A stretch of 10,554 bases of DNA from Thermoprotei archaeon (GCA_003650865.1 QMSN01000023.1:1-10554); one strand, 5' to 3'; counted from the stretch's first letter, positions 1 to 10,076 are shown. The notes: generated by a model not told the origin, from the sequence alone. Translations and numbers: made by a program.

Positions 1-1
1 G

Positions 2-1831
2 AAGCCTGAGCACGAGAGGGGTAAGAGGGCCAAGGTCTTCCTCAACGGCAGGCTCATAGGTGTTCATGAAGACCCAGCCTTCCTAGTTAACTACATTAGG
101 GAGGAGAGGAGGAAGGGCAGGCTAAGCCCTGAGGTCAACGTGGCTTACCTAGAGACGGAGTACGTGAAGGAGGTCTACGTAAACTGCGACGCTGGAAGGA
201 TAGTTAGGCCTCTAATAATCGTGAAGGGAGGGAAGCCTTTAGTCGCGAGTGAGCACGTCAATAAGCTTAGGCGTGGAGAATGGCGGTGGGATGACTTCAT
301 AGAGCACGGACTCATAGAGTACTTAGACCCAATGGAGGAGGAGAACGCCTACATAGCCTTAAACCCCGAGGACGTAACCCCTGAACACACCCACTTAGAG
401 GTCATGCCCACCGCGATACTCGGCGTCTGCGCCTCCATAATACCCTACGCTGAGCATAACCAGTCTCCTAGGAACTCCTACGAGGCAGCCATGGCCAAGC
501 AGGCTTTAGGTTTTTCTGCTTCCAATATGCTCCTAAGGATGGACTCGAGAGGACACTTCCTACACTACCCACAGAAGCCGCTAGCTCAAACGAGGCTTCT
601 AGACCTCATAGGCTACAACGATAGGCCTGCAGGCCAGAACATGGTTGTAGCAGTCCTAACACTTACGGGCTACAATATCGAGGATGCCCTTGTCTTCAAC
701 AAGTCCTCGGTGGAGAGAGGATTAGCTAGATCCACGTTCTTCAGGACCTACGAGGCTGAGGAGAGGAAGTACCCAGGTGGTGAGGAGGATAGGATAGAGA
801 AGCCTACACCCACCGTTAGAGGCTATAGAGCTGGTGAAGTCTACAGGTATTTAGGCGAGGATGGCATAGTGGAGGTTGAGGCCCAGGTCAAGGGTGGAGA
901 CGTACTGATAGGTAGGACTAGTCCGCCTAGGTTCATGGGGGAGTACAGGGAGTTTGAAGTTCCAGGTAGGGTGAGGAGGGAGACCTCAGTCGACATGAGG
1001 CACGGCGAAGGAGGCATAGTAGACGCAGTGCTCATAACTGAGACAGGCGAGGGCAACAGGCTCGTAAAGGTGAGGGTGAGGGATCTCAGAATACCTGAGC
1101 TAGGTGACAAGTTCGCATCGAGACATGGACAGAAAGGCGTCATAGGGCTCCTCGTGCCTCAAGAAGACATGCCATTTACAGAGGAGGGCTTAGTGCCCGA
1201 TCTAATAATAAACCCCCATGCCTTCCCCTCTAGGATGACTATAGGTCAGCTCTTGGAGTCCATGGCTGGCAAGGTAGCTGCTCTAAGAGGTAGAGAGGTT
1301 GACGCCACGACCTTCTATGGAGTTAAGGAGAAGCAGCTGAGAGAGGAGCTTAAGAAGCTGGGCTTCCAGCCTAGCGGTTGTGAGGTCATGTACGACGGCG
1401 TTACTGGAGAGATGTACAGAACACCAGTATTCATAGGCTTAGTCTATTACCAGAAGCTCCACCACATGGTTGCAGACAAGATGCACGCTAGGGCTAGAGG
1501 TCCTGTCCAGATACTGACCAGGCAACCCACTGAAGGTAGGGCTAGAGAGGGAGGATTGAGGTTCGGCGAGATGGAGAGGGACTGCCTAGTAGCTCATGGA
1601 GCAGCAGCTCTATTAAAGGACAGGTTGCTTGAGGAGTCTGACAGGACAACGGTGTACGTGTGTGAGAACTGTGGGTTAATAGCCTACTACGACGCTATAA
1701 GCGACAAGTACAAGTGCCCACTATGCGAGGAGAAGGCCAAGGTTGCCCAGGTGACCATGTCCTACGCCTTTAAGCTCCTGCTCCAGGAGCTCATGAGCCT
1801 AGGCATATACCCCAAGCTGAAGGTGGGATAG
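2..1831 (+). CDS. rpoB: RNA polymerase subunit Rpo2 (RpoB), 5'-truncated by window edge
   Basis: Second-largest subunit of the archaeal RNA polymerase; with Rpo1 it forms the active-site cleft. The frame is open from base 2, giving 609 visible residues. No ATG, GTG or TTG lies in frame before the GTG at 140, and conserved sequence (VFLNGRLIGVHEDP, as in eukaryotic Rpb2) starts well before it, so the true start is outside the window. Seen: the NCDAGRIVRPL segment, GDKFASRHGQKGVIG (about 1103-1147, the hybrid-binding region with conserved lysines near the catalytic site), HARARGPVQILTRQPTEGR, a C-terminal zinc site CENC (1661-1672) and CPLC (1715-1726), and the Rpo2-type tail ending at TAG 1829-1831. 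It could be the 3' half of a full rpoB or, less likely given the neighbours, a separate B' gene. It is followed after 3 nt by rpoA1 in the same reading frame. Confidence 0.97.
   Translation, partial: KPEHERGKRAKVFLNGRLIGVHEDPAFLVNYIREERRKGRLSPEVNVAYLETEYVKEVYVNCDAGRIVRPLIIVKGGKPLVASEHVNKLRRGEWRWDDFIEHGLIEYLDPMEEENAYIALNPEDVTPEHTHLEVMPTAILGVCASIIPYAEHNQSPRNSYEAAMAKQALGFSASNMLLRMDSRGHFLHYPQKPLAQTRLLDLIGYNDRPAGQNMVVAVLTLTGYNIEDALVFNKSSVERGLARSTFFRTYEAEERKYPGGEEDRIEKPTPTVRGYRAGEVYRYLGEDGIVEVEAQVKGGDVLIGRTSPPRFMGEYREFEVPGRVRRETSVDMRHGEGGIVDAVLITETGEGNRLVKVRVRDLRIPELGDKFASRHGQKGVIGLLVPQEDMPFTEEGLVPDLIINPHAFPSRMTIGQLLESMAGKVAALRGREVDATTFYGVKEKQLREELKKLGFQPSGCEVMYDGVTGEMYRTPVFIGLVYYQKLHHMVADKMHARARGPVQILTRQPTEGRAREGGLRFGEMERDCLVAHGAAALLKDRLLEESDRTTVYVCENCGLIAYYDAISDKYKCPLCEEKAKVAQVTMSYAFKLLLQELMSLGIYPKLKVG
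1820..1825 (+). promoter_or_regulatory. Ribosome-binding site deciding the rpoA1 TTG start
   Basis: AAGGTG lies 9 nt before the TTG at 1835, inside the last codons of rpoB. It supports TTG as the real start, since there is no ATG or GTG between the rpoB stop and the conserved N-terminus. Its position implies that ribosomes finishing rpoB sit on the rpoA1 initiation site. Confidence 0.7.
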
Positions 1832-1834
1832 GAC

Positions 1835-5727
<3,893 letters not shown>

Positions 5728-5730
5728 GGC

Positions 5731-6030
5731 TTGGTAAACTTCGAGAGGGAAATAAAGGTCGCAATGAGAACAGGGAAGGTGGTTCTAGGAAGCAAAGAGG
5801 TGTTAGAGCTCATCAGTAGAGGTAAGGGCAAGCTGGTGATAATAGCGTCTAACTGCCCTGAGCTCATCAAAGAGCAGCTAGAGTACTACGCCAAGCTTTC
5901 TGGAATACCGATTTATCACTCACCCTACACTAGTAAAGAAATGGGAGAGATTTGTCAGAGAGGGCATGTCGTGGCGTCTCTCGTGGTGATGGATGAGGGC
6001 GAGTCCGAGATAATGAAGCTCATAGAATAG
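5731..6030 (+). CDS. rpl30e: Ribosomal protein L30e
   Basis: Large-subunit ribosomal protein of the L7Ae/L30e fold, an RNA-binding protein of the 50S particle. The product is 99 aa, the normal size. Seen: the N-terminal helix and GKVVLGSKEVLELI, the strand KLVIIASNCP (residues 34-43) with the family's NCP loop, IPIYHSPYTSKEMGEIC, and a C-terminal strand VASLVVMDEG. The start is TTG at 5731, six bases after the first base of the rpoA2 TAA and in the same frame; GGAGGAGGGGAG at 5713-5724, inside the end of rpoA2, is the ribosome-binding site. Placement between rpoA2 and nusA is the standard archaeal order and indicates co-transcription with the RNA polymerase genes. Confidence 0.96.
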   Translation: MVNFEREIKVAMRTGKVVLGSKEVLELISRGKGKLVIIASNCPELIKEQLEYYAKLSGIPIYHSPYTSKEMGEICQRGHVVASLVVMDEGESEIMKLIE

Positions 6031-6045
6031 TCGCGAGGTGGGGAC

Positions 6046-6480
6046 ATGCCCAGCATAAGGCTGTCTGATGAGGAGATGAGGTACATAACGCTCTTCGAAA
6101 CGATAACTGGAGCTACGGCCAAGGACTGCATCATAGACGACGAGGGCAACAGGATCATCTTCCTGATAAAGCAGGGGGAGATGGGGATAGCCATAGGTAA
6201 AAACGGCGTGAACATAAAGAGAGCCTCGAAGCTCATAGGCAAGCCTGTGGAGGTCGTGGAGGCAGCTGACACCCCCGAAGACCTGATAAAGAACGCTCTC
6301 TTCCCAGCTAAAGTGCACGCCGTGAAGATAGCAAGAGACGCCTCAGGGAGACTTGTCGCCAACGTCGCAGTAGACCCCAAGGACAAAGGGTTGGCAATAG
6401 GGCGAGAGGGCTCGAAGATCCAGAGAGCTAGGATACTGGCTAAGAGGTACTTCGACATAGACCTAGTAATTATAAGGTAA
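6046..6480 (+). CDS. nusA: NusA-like transcription factor, two KH domains
   Basis: Archaeal NusA family protein, 144 aa. Unlike bacterial NusA it lacks the N-terminal polymerase-binding domain and the S1 domain and consists only of two KH RNA-binding domains. Seen: KH1 with the GKNG loop at residues 51-54 (MGIAIGKNGVNIKRASKLIG), and KH2 with GREG at 119-122 (KGLAIGREGSKIQRARILAK). Both loops match the GxxG form needed for RNA contact. GAGGTG at 6035-6040 lies 5 nt before the ATG. It is the last gene of the RNA polymerase operon here, 15 nt after rpl30e. A role in elongation or termination is inferred from the family; the archaeal protein is not well characterised. Confidence 0.95.
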   Translation: MPSIRLSDEEMRYITLFETITGATAKDCIIDDEGNRIIFLIKQGEMGIAIGKNGVNIKRASKLIGKPVEVVEAADTPEDLIKNALFPAKVHAVKIARDASGRLVANVAVDPKDKGLAIGREGSKIQRARILAKRYFDIDLVIIR

Positions 6481-6499
6481 CGAGCGACGACCGTTGAAG

Positions 6500-6513
6500 C
6501 AAAACAAATATAA
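6500..6513 (+). promoter_or_regulatory. Candidate BRE/TATA promoter for rps12-rps7
   Basis: The 83-nt nusA/rps12 spacer contains an A-rich stretch leading into AAATATAA (6506-6513), the only TATA-like element there. The usual archaeal spacing of about 25 nt puts transcription start near 6535-6537, leaving a leader of about 27 nt with an SD. The box is not a perfect match, and rps12 may also be reached by readthrough from nusA. Confidence 0.5.
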
Positions 6514-6530
6514 CAACCCCTCAGTAGTCT

Positions 6531-6560
6531 ATCACCTCAACTGCGATAAGTGCAGGTGGT
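6531..6560 (+). promoter_or_regulatory. Possible SD-sequestering hairpin before rps12
   Basis: ATCACCT (6531-6537) can pair with AGGTGGT (6554-6560) over all seven positions with one G:U pair, leaving a 16-nt loop. The 3' arm is the rps12 ribosome-binding site (AGGTGG, 6554-6559). A competing inner stem CTGC/GCAG (6541-6544 with 6552-6555) is also possible. The pairing is visible in the sequence; a regulatory role is inference. Confidence 0.35.
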
Positions 6561-6563
6561 CAC

Positions 6564-7004
6564 ATGGGTAAGAAGTCGCCTAAGGGGCTCTTCGCGGCTA
6601 GGAAGCTTATAGCTAAGAGGAAGAAGTTTAGGTGGAGTCAGAGAGAGTACAAGAGGAGAATGCTTAGGCTAGACGAGAAAGTCGATCCCCTCGAAGGAGC
6701 CCCCATGGCTAGGGGGATAGTTTTAGAGAGAATTGGCATAGAGAGCAGGCAGCCCAACTCAGCTATGAGGAAGTGCGTTAGAGTTCAGCTAATAAAGAAT
6801 GGAAAGCAAGTGACGGCCTTCGCCCCCGGCGACGGTGCACTGCTCTACATAAACGAGCACGATGAAGTGATAATAACAAGGATAGGTGGACCTCAGGGGA
6901 AGTCTCTGGGCGACCTTCCTGGAGTTAAGTTTCAAGTTATTAAGGTTAATGGTGTAAGCCTCAAAGCAATATTGATGGGTAAGAAAGCCAAGCCAACGAG
7001 GTAG
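6564..7004 (+). CDS. rps12: Ribosomal protein S12 (uS12)
   Basis: Small-subunit protein at the decoding centre, 146 aa, the usual archaeal/eukaryotic-type length. Seen: a basic N-terminus ([20 protein letters not shown]), the [18 protein letters not shown] segment with PNSA at residues 64-67, which corresponds to the loop near the A site where bacterial streptomycin-resistance changes occur, and the second conserved loop [17 protein letters not shown]. The ATG at 6564 has AGGTGG 4 nt upstream. It starts the second transcription block, behind a candidate promoter, and is followed 5 nt later by rps7. The pairing with rps7 and EF-1A is the archaeal version of the str operon. Confidence 0.97.
   Translation: MGKKSPKGLFAARKLIAKRKKFRWSQREYKRRMLRLDEKVDPLEGAPMARGIVLERIGIESRQPNSAMRKCVRVQLIKNGKQVTAFAPGDGALLYINEHDEVIITRIGGPQGKSLGDLPGVKFQVIKVNGVSLKAILMGKKAKPTR
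6998..7002 (+). promoter_or_regulatory. Ribosome-binding site deciding the rps7 TTG start
   Basis: GAGGT spans the last rps12 codons and the first base of its stop, 7 nt before TTG 7010. No ATG or GTG is available before the conserved S7 sequence, so TTG is the best start. The overlap suggests translational coupling of S12 and S7. Confidence 0.6.
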
Positions 7005-7009
7005 AGACC

Positions 7010-7648
7010 TTGCCGAGGAGAAAGGCTAAGAAGGAGGTTAAAGAGGCCCCGAAGATTGAAGCCCTCAAGATTGGCATAGATCCCTCTGAGATTAAGCTTT
7101 TTGGGAAGTGGACTATGCACGACGTCGTTGTAAGGGATCCTGGATTGAAGAGGTATATATGTCTAAAGCCCGTGTTTCTACCACACACTGAGGGTAGACA
7201 TGAACACAAGAGGTTTGGTAAAGCCGAGGTCCCCATAGTGGAGAGACTCATAAACGACATGATGAGACCTGGAAAGAACGCCGGCAAGAAGCTCTTAGCT
7301 ATGAACATAGTGAAGAACGCCTTCGAGATAATACACTTAAAGGCTGGCAGGAACCCCATTCAAGTACTCATAGAGGCCATAGAGAACGCTGCTCCAAGAG
7401 AGGAGACGACGAGGATAGCGTACGGCGGCATAGTCTACCACCAGTCAGTCGACGTCTCACCACAGAGGAGAGTAGACTTAGCGCTACGCTGGATAACTGA
7501 AGGAGCTAGGAACGCATCTTTTGGAAATCCTAAGACGATAGATGAGTGCTTAGCAGACGAGATCATGCTGGCAGCTCAAGGGGACCCTAAGAGCTACGCA
7601 ATAGCGAAGAAGGATGAGATAGAGAGAATAGCTATGTCCTCAAGGTAA
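7010..7648 (+). CDS. rps7: Ribosomal protein S7 (uS7)
   Basis: Primary 16S rRNA-binding protein that organises the head of the 30S subunit; 212 aa, within the range for archaeal S7, which is longer than the bacterial protein. Seen: a Lys-rich N-terminal tail, [22 protein letters not shown], the conserved [21 protein letters not shown] segment (S7 core helices, split here at residue P87), [41 protein letters not shown] and the C-terminal [20 protein letters not shown]. The start is TTG at 7010. A perfect 7-bp inverted repeat encloses the stop codon. The next gene, EF-1A, has its own promoter, so rps7 probably ends the rps12 transcript, with possible readthrough. Confidence 0.97.
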   Translation: MPRRKAKKEVKEAPKIEALKIGIDPSEIKLFGKWTMHDVVVRDPGLKRYICLKPVFLPHTEGRHEHKRFGKAEVPIVERLINDMMRPGKNAGKKLLAMNIVKNAFEIIHLKAGRNPIQVLIEAIENAAPREETTRIAYGGIVYHQSVDVSPQRRVDLALRWITEGARNASFGNPKTIDECLADEIMLAAQGDPKSYAIAKKDEIERIAMSSR

Positions 7649-7659
7649 AGCCTGAGGAC
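7636..7659 (+). repeat. Inverted repeat around the rps7 stop codon
   Basis: GTCCTCA (7636-7642) and TGAGGAC (7653-7659) are perfect complements. An inner GG/CC pair (7644-7645 with 7651-7652) extends the stem past a bulged A, with the TAA stop in the loop. An overlapping alternative stem, CTCCT/GGGAG (7659-7663 with 7669-7673), is followed by GTTTATT at 7691-7697. It may help termination or 3'-end stability, or be chance. Confidence 0.4.
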
Positions 7660-7700
7660 TCCTAAACAGGGAGCTCAAAGGAGACAGCGAGTTTATTAGG

Positions 7701-7716
7701 TAAAAAGTTTATAAAA
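7701..7716 (+). promoter_or_regulatory. BRE/TATA promoter of the EF-1A gene
   Basis: An A-rich BRE-like stretch TAAAAAG (7701-7707) runs directly into TTTATAAAA (7708-7716), a near-ideal archaeal TATA box. The expected start, about 25 nt downstream of its centre, is near 7737, giving a leader of about 30 nt with a G-rich element (7749-7758) before ATG 7768. This is the strongest promoter candidate in the window and suits a very highly expressed gene. Confidence 0.78.
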
Positions 7717-7727
7717 GGGGGTTAGAG

Positions 7728-7744
7728 TTGGTGTTTTACACTAA
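7728..7744 (+). promoter_or_regulatory. Operator-like 17-bp dyad at the predicted EF-1A start site
   Basis: TTGGTGT, TTT, ACACTAA: a 7+3+7 inverted repeat with one mismatch, centred at 7736. That is where the TATA box at 7708-7716 predicts transcription start. The symmetry is seen directly; binding of a dimeric regulator is inference, and a dyad of this quality is expected about once by chance in a spacer this long. Confidence 0.3.
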
Positions 7745-7767
7745 GTTAAGGTTGGGGGAAAGAATAA

Positions 7768-9072
7768 ATGTCTAGCAGCAAGCCGCACCTAAACCTGGTA
7801 GTGATAGGACACGTGGATCACGGCAAGTCTACCTTGACAGGGCACCTGCTGTACCTGACAGGACATGTGGATGAGAGGAAGCTCAAGGAGCTTGAGGAGA
7901 TAGCGAAGAAGACGGGCAAGGAGTTCGCCAAGTACGCGTGGATACTGGACACCTATAAGGAGGAAAGAGAGAGGGACATGACCATCGACCTCTCGTTCTT
8001 CAGGTTTGAGACAAAGAAGTACTTCTTCACGCTCATCGATTGCCCAGGTCATAGGGACTTCGTCAAGAACATGGTTACGGGTGCCTCGCAAGCCGACTGC
8101 GCCATACTAGTGGTCTCAGCAAAGAGAGGAGAAGCAGAGGCTGGACTGGGACCCACAGGTCAAACTAGGGAGCACGCCTTCCTAGCCAAGACGATGGGTA
8201 TAAACCAGCTCGTTGTAGCCATCAACAAGATGGATGACCCCACAGTCAACTGGAGTGAGGAGAGGTACAACGAGGTTAAGGAGGCCACATTTAAGCTTCT
8301 CAGGCTGGTCGGCTACGACGTGAAGAAGATACACGCAGTCCCAGTATCAGCGTGGTATGGCGACAACCTGGTCGAGAGGAGCAAGAACATGCCTTGGTAC
8401 AAGGGGCCTACGGTAGTTGAAGCCCTAGACGAGTTCGTGGAGCCCCCTAAGCCCATAGACAAGCCTCTCAGGATACCAATACAGGACGTCTACTCCATAT
8501 CTGGCGTCGGCACAGTCCCAGTGGGTAGAGTTGAGACTGGCGTGCTGAAGGTTGGAGACACAGTCGTCTTCATGCCAGCCAACAAGAGGGGTGAAGTCAG
8601 GTCTATAGAGACCCACCACACCAGGATAGAGAAAGCCATACCGGGCGACAACATAGGCTTCAACGTTAGGGGCATAGCCAGAACCGACATAAGGAGAGGA
8701 GATGTCTGCGGCCACCCCACGAACCCGCCGACTGTAGTCGAGTCATTCGTTGGCAGGATATTCGTGCTATACCACCCGACCTCCATAGCTCAAGGCTACA
8801 CACCAGTACTACACTCCCACACGGCCACGGTAGCCTGCAGGTTTGACGAGCTCATACAGAAGATAGACCCGAGGACAGGCTCAGTTGTCGAGGAGAAGCC
8901 TCAGTTCCTGAGGCAGGGTGACAGCGCAATAGTGAAGTTCAAGCCTCTAAAGCCGCTCTGCATAGAGAAGTACTCCGAGATACCGCAGCTGGGCAGGTTC
9001 GCCATTAGGGATATGGGCAGGACCATAGCCGCTGGCATAGTGATAGACCTAACGCCAGCTCAGTTAAAGTAA
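7768..9072 (+). CDS. tuf: Translation elongation factor 1-alpha (aEF1A)
   Basis: GTPase that delivers aminoacyl-tRNA to the ribosome; in Archaea it also serves as GTPase partner of release factor aRF1 and Pelota. The product is 434 aa, full length. Seen: G1 GHVDHGKS at residues 14-21, switch [10 protein letters not shown] with T72, G3 DCPGH at 91-95, G4 NKMD at 153-156, G5 SAW at 194-196, then domain 2 ([21 protein letters not shown]) and domain 3 ending in [19 protein letters not shown]. The ATG at 7768 is right at the family N-terminus and has its own promoter. Oddities: D70 replaces the glycine usual in the RERG-x-T motif, and the [15 protein letters not shown] segment resembles eukaryotic eRF3. 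All GTPase motifs are otherwise intact, so the protein should be functional. Confidence 0.98.
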   Translation: MSSSKPHLNLVVIGHVDHGKSTLTGHLLYLTGHVDERKLKELEEIAKKTGKEFAKYAWILDTYKEERERDMTIDLSFFRFETKKYFFTLIDCPGHRDFVKNMVTGASQADCAILVVSAKRGEAEAGLGPTGQTREHAFLAKTMGINQLVVAINKMDDPTVNWSEERYNEVKEATFKLLRLVGYDVKKIHAVPVSAWYGDNLVERSKNMPWYKGPTVVEALDEFVEPPKPIDKPLRIPIQDVYSISGVGTVPVGRVETGVLKVGDTVVFMPANKRGEVRSIETHHTRIEKAIPGDNIGFNVRGIARTDIRRGDVCGHPTNPPTVVESFVGRIFVLYHPTSIAQGYTPVLHSHTATVACRFDELIQKIDPRTGSVVEEKPQFLRQGDSAIVKFKPLKPLCIEKYSEIPQLGRFAIRDMGRTIAAGIVIDLTPAQLK

Positions 9073-9082
9073 CATAAAACCA

Positions 9083-9092
9083 TTTTATTTTT
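9083..9092 (+). terminator. T-tract between EF-1A and rps10, possible partial terminator
   Basis: TTTTATTTTT lies 10 nt after the EF-1A stop and directly before the rps10 SD. Archaeal RNA polymerase terminates at such T-rich non-template stretches without needing a hairpin. Because rps10 follows at once with no clear promoter, full termination is unlikely; partial termination would lower rps10 relative to EF-1A. Confidence 0.4.
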
Positions 9093-9098
9093 GAGGTG
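9093..9098 (+). promoter_or_regulatory. Ribosome-binding site deciding the rps10 TTG start
   Basis: GAGGTG lies 6 nt before TTG 9105. There is no in-frame ATG or GTG between it and the conserved [10 protein letters not shown] start of S10, so TTG is chosen. Confidence 0.75.
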
Positions 9099-9104
9099 TA
9101 AAAG

Positions 9105-9413
9105 TTGGTTAGAAAAGCTAGAATTAGGCTTTCAAGCCCAAGCTTAGAGGACATACAGAGAGTATGTGAAGAGATAAAGGCGATATCTCAGAGAACAGGG
9201 GTTAGGATTAGGGGTCCAGTACCGCTGCCCACTAAGAGGCTTGTAGTGACCACTAGGAAGGCTCCTTCAGGACAGGGTTCTCACACATTCGATCACTACG
9301 AGATGAGGATCCACAAGAGGCTCATAGACATGGATGCTGAGGACAGGGCTCTGAAGTCGCTCATGAGGGTTAGGATACCTGACACCGTCAACATAGAGAT
9401 TGAGCTCATATAG
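9105..9413 (+). CDS. rps10: Ribosomal protein S10 (uS10)
   Basis: Small-subunit protein of the 30S head; 102 aa, normal for the family. Seen: [21 protein letters not shown] at the N-terminus (split here after residue E21), [20 protein letters not shown] at about residues 36-55, the [18 protein letters not shown] segment, and a C-terminal [11 protein letters not shown] strand. The start is TTG with a strong ribosome-binding site. It lies 32 nt after EF-1A, the arrangement commonly found in Archaea, and is probably co-transcribed with it. Its TAG stop is 11 nt from the stop of the convergent gcvH. Confidence 0.96.
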   Translation: MVRKARIRLSSPSLEDIQRVCEEIKAISQRTGVRIRGPVPLPTKRLVVTTRKAPSGQGSHTFDHYEMRIHKRLIDMDAEDRALKSLMRVRIPDTVNIEIELI

Positions 9414-9443
9414 CCCCTTTTCACTTAAGCCGAGCCCTCTTTT
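9414..9443 (+). terminator. Probable rps10 transcription end: two short pyrimidine tracts
   Basis: CCCCTTTT (9414-9421) follows the rps10 stop directly, and CCCTCTTTT (9435-9443) lies in the 3' end of the convergent gcvH. Such tracts can end archaeal transcripts. The T-runs are only four long, so the call is modest. No similar run is seen for gcvH on the opposite strand. Confidence 0.4.
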
Positions 9444-9823
9444 ATAAGAGAAGCGTACTCCTCAGCTGCCAGCACACCTTCTAGATCCTCAAGAGGCTTC
9501 ACTAGAACTATCCATCCCTTACCGTAGGGGTCTGAGTTCACGAGGTCAGGTCTATCCTGAAGTTCCTCATTGACCTCAACGACCTCGCACTTTACAGGGC
9601 TTGAGAGGTCTACAACTCTCTTTATGGTCTCTAAGGTGGCTATGTTAAGCCCCCTCTCTATAACAGCACCCTTCTCAGGCAGGTCTACGAAGAGCACCTC
9701 TCTAATCTGTTTTTGAGCGTAGTCGGTGATGCCCAGCCTTAGGAGGTCGCCCTCTCTCCTAATCCACAAGTGGCCATCGGTATATAGGAGGTCCTCTGGG
9801 ACCTCGTAATCGTCAACCTTCAC
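9425..9823 (-). CDS. gcvH: Glycine cleavage system H protein (lipoyl carrier)
   Basis: Small protein whose lipoylated lysine shuttles the aminomethyl group and electrons between the P, T and L proteins of glycine cleavage; 132 aa, normal length. Seen: YTDGHLWIRREGDLLRLGIT, the predicted lipoylation site K68 within ATLETIKRVVDL, SPVKCEVVEVNEEL, and NSDPYGKGWIVLVKP. The start is GTG at 9823 with GGTGAT (9829-9834) as SD; a nearby ATG at 9828-9830 is out of frame. That SD contains the TGA of the upstream zinc-ribbon gene, so translation is probably coupled. Oddities: C79 stands where a glycine is usual, and the site reads IKRV rather than VKAV. Genes for P and T proteins are not in the window, so another lipoyl-carrier role cannot be excluded. 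Confidence 0.92.
   Translation of the reverse strand: MKVDDYEVPEDLLYTDGHLWIRREGDLLRLGITDYAQKQIREVLFVDLPEKGAVIERGLNIATLETIKRVVDLSSPVKCEVVEVNEELQDRPDLVNSDPYGKGWIVLVKPLEDLEGVLAAEEYASLIKEGSA
9788..9805 (-). repeat. Perfect 7-bp hairpin early in gcvH
   Basis: GAGGTCC (9788-9794) and GGACCTC (9799-9805) are perfect complements with a 4-nt loop, covering codons 7-12 of gcvH. Several stems of this size are expected by chance in a 10-kb window, so the function is uncertain. Confidence 0.3.
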
Positions 9824-9829
9824 GTGGCA

Positions 9830-10003
9830 TCACCAGAACCTCTTCTGACCTTTAACTTCAACTGAGAGAGGGTTTTGGTTTAATAGGGCCTTGCAGCGGG
9901 GGCATCGCCCATTAAACTTCTTGAGTATGTCCTTGGGCGGGACAAGGTCGTTGCCCTTGTAGAGCACATAACCACAGTTAGCGCATTTAACTATTTGGGG
10001 CAT
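9830..10003 (-). CDS. Small zinc-ribbon protein, 57 aa, unknown function
   Basis: A short gene on the - strand, ATG at 10003 to TGA at 9830-9832. The protein begins MPQIVKCANCGYVLYKGND and contains two CxxC pairs, C7/C10 (CANC) and C34/C37 (CPRC), a spacing typical of a rubredoxin-like zinc ribbon. The segment between them is LVPPKDILKKFNGR, and the C-terminus is basic (KGQKRFW). No signal peptide or membrane segment is present. GTGGTG (10011-10016) is 7 nt upstream of the ATG, and a weak TATA-like element lies further up. The stop is inside the gcvH SD. It resembles small zinc ribbons common in TACK archaea, but I do not recognise a named family; nucleic-acid or protein binding would be a guess. 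Reality as a gene is supported by the SD, the Cys pattern, and the fit between radA and gcvH. Confidence 0.85.
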   Translation of the reverse strand: MPQIVKCANCGYVLYKGNDLVPPKDILKKFNGRCPRCKALLNQNPLSVEVKGQKRFW

Positions 10004-10040
10004 ATAGACACACCACTTCGGTTAGACATCTACCCCTCGA

Positions 10041-10054
10041 CACATAAGCTTTTT
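10041..10054 (-). promoter_or_regulatory. Weak candidate promoter for the zinc-ribbon gene and gcvH
   Basis: On the - strand the radA/zinc-ribbon spacer reads AAAAA (10054-10050, BRE-like), G, then CTTATGTG (10048-10041, TATA-like). Usual spacing predicts a start near 10019, leaving about 16 nt of leader that includes the SD. The TATA match is poor, and readthrough from radA is the alternative. Confidence 0.4.
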
Positions 10055-10076
10055 CCGCCATTAAGAGCTGGTAGTC

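Noticed and set aside
140..142. GTG at 140 as the start of the RpoB protein
   Set aside because: Conserved Rpb2-like sequence continues in frame before it to the window edge, so it is an internal valine codon.
5955..6458. 167-aa open frame on the - strand over rpl30e and nusA
   Set aside because: It overlaps two well-supported genes on the other strand and has no recognisable motif.
9414..9424. tRNA gene downstream of rps10, as found after this gene pair in some archaea
   Set aside because: Only 11 nt separate rps10 from the convergent gcvH stop; no cloverleaf fits.
9788..9805. gcvH early hairpin as a translational regulator
   Set aside because: A perfect 7-bp stem with a short loop is expected several times by chance in a window of this length, and the arms encode ordinary GcvH residues; kept only as a low-confidence repeat.
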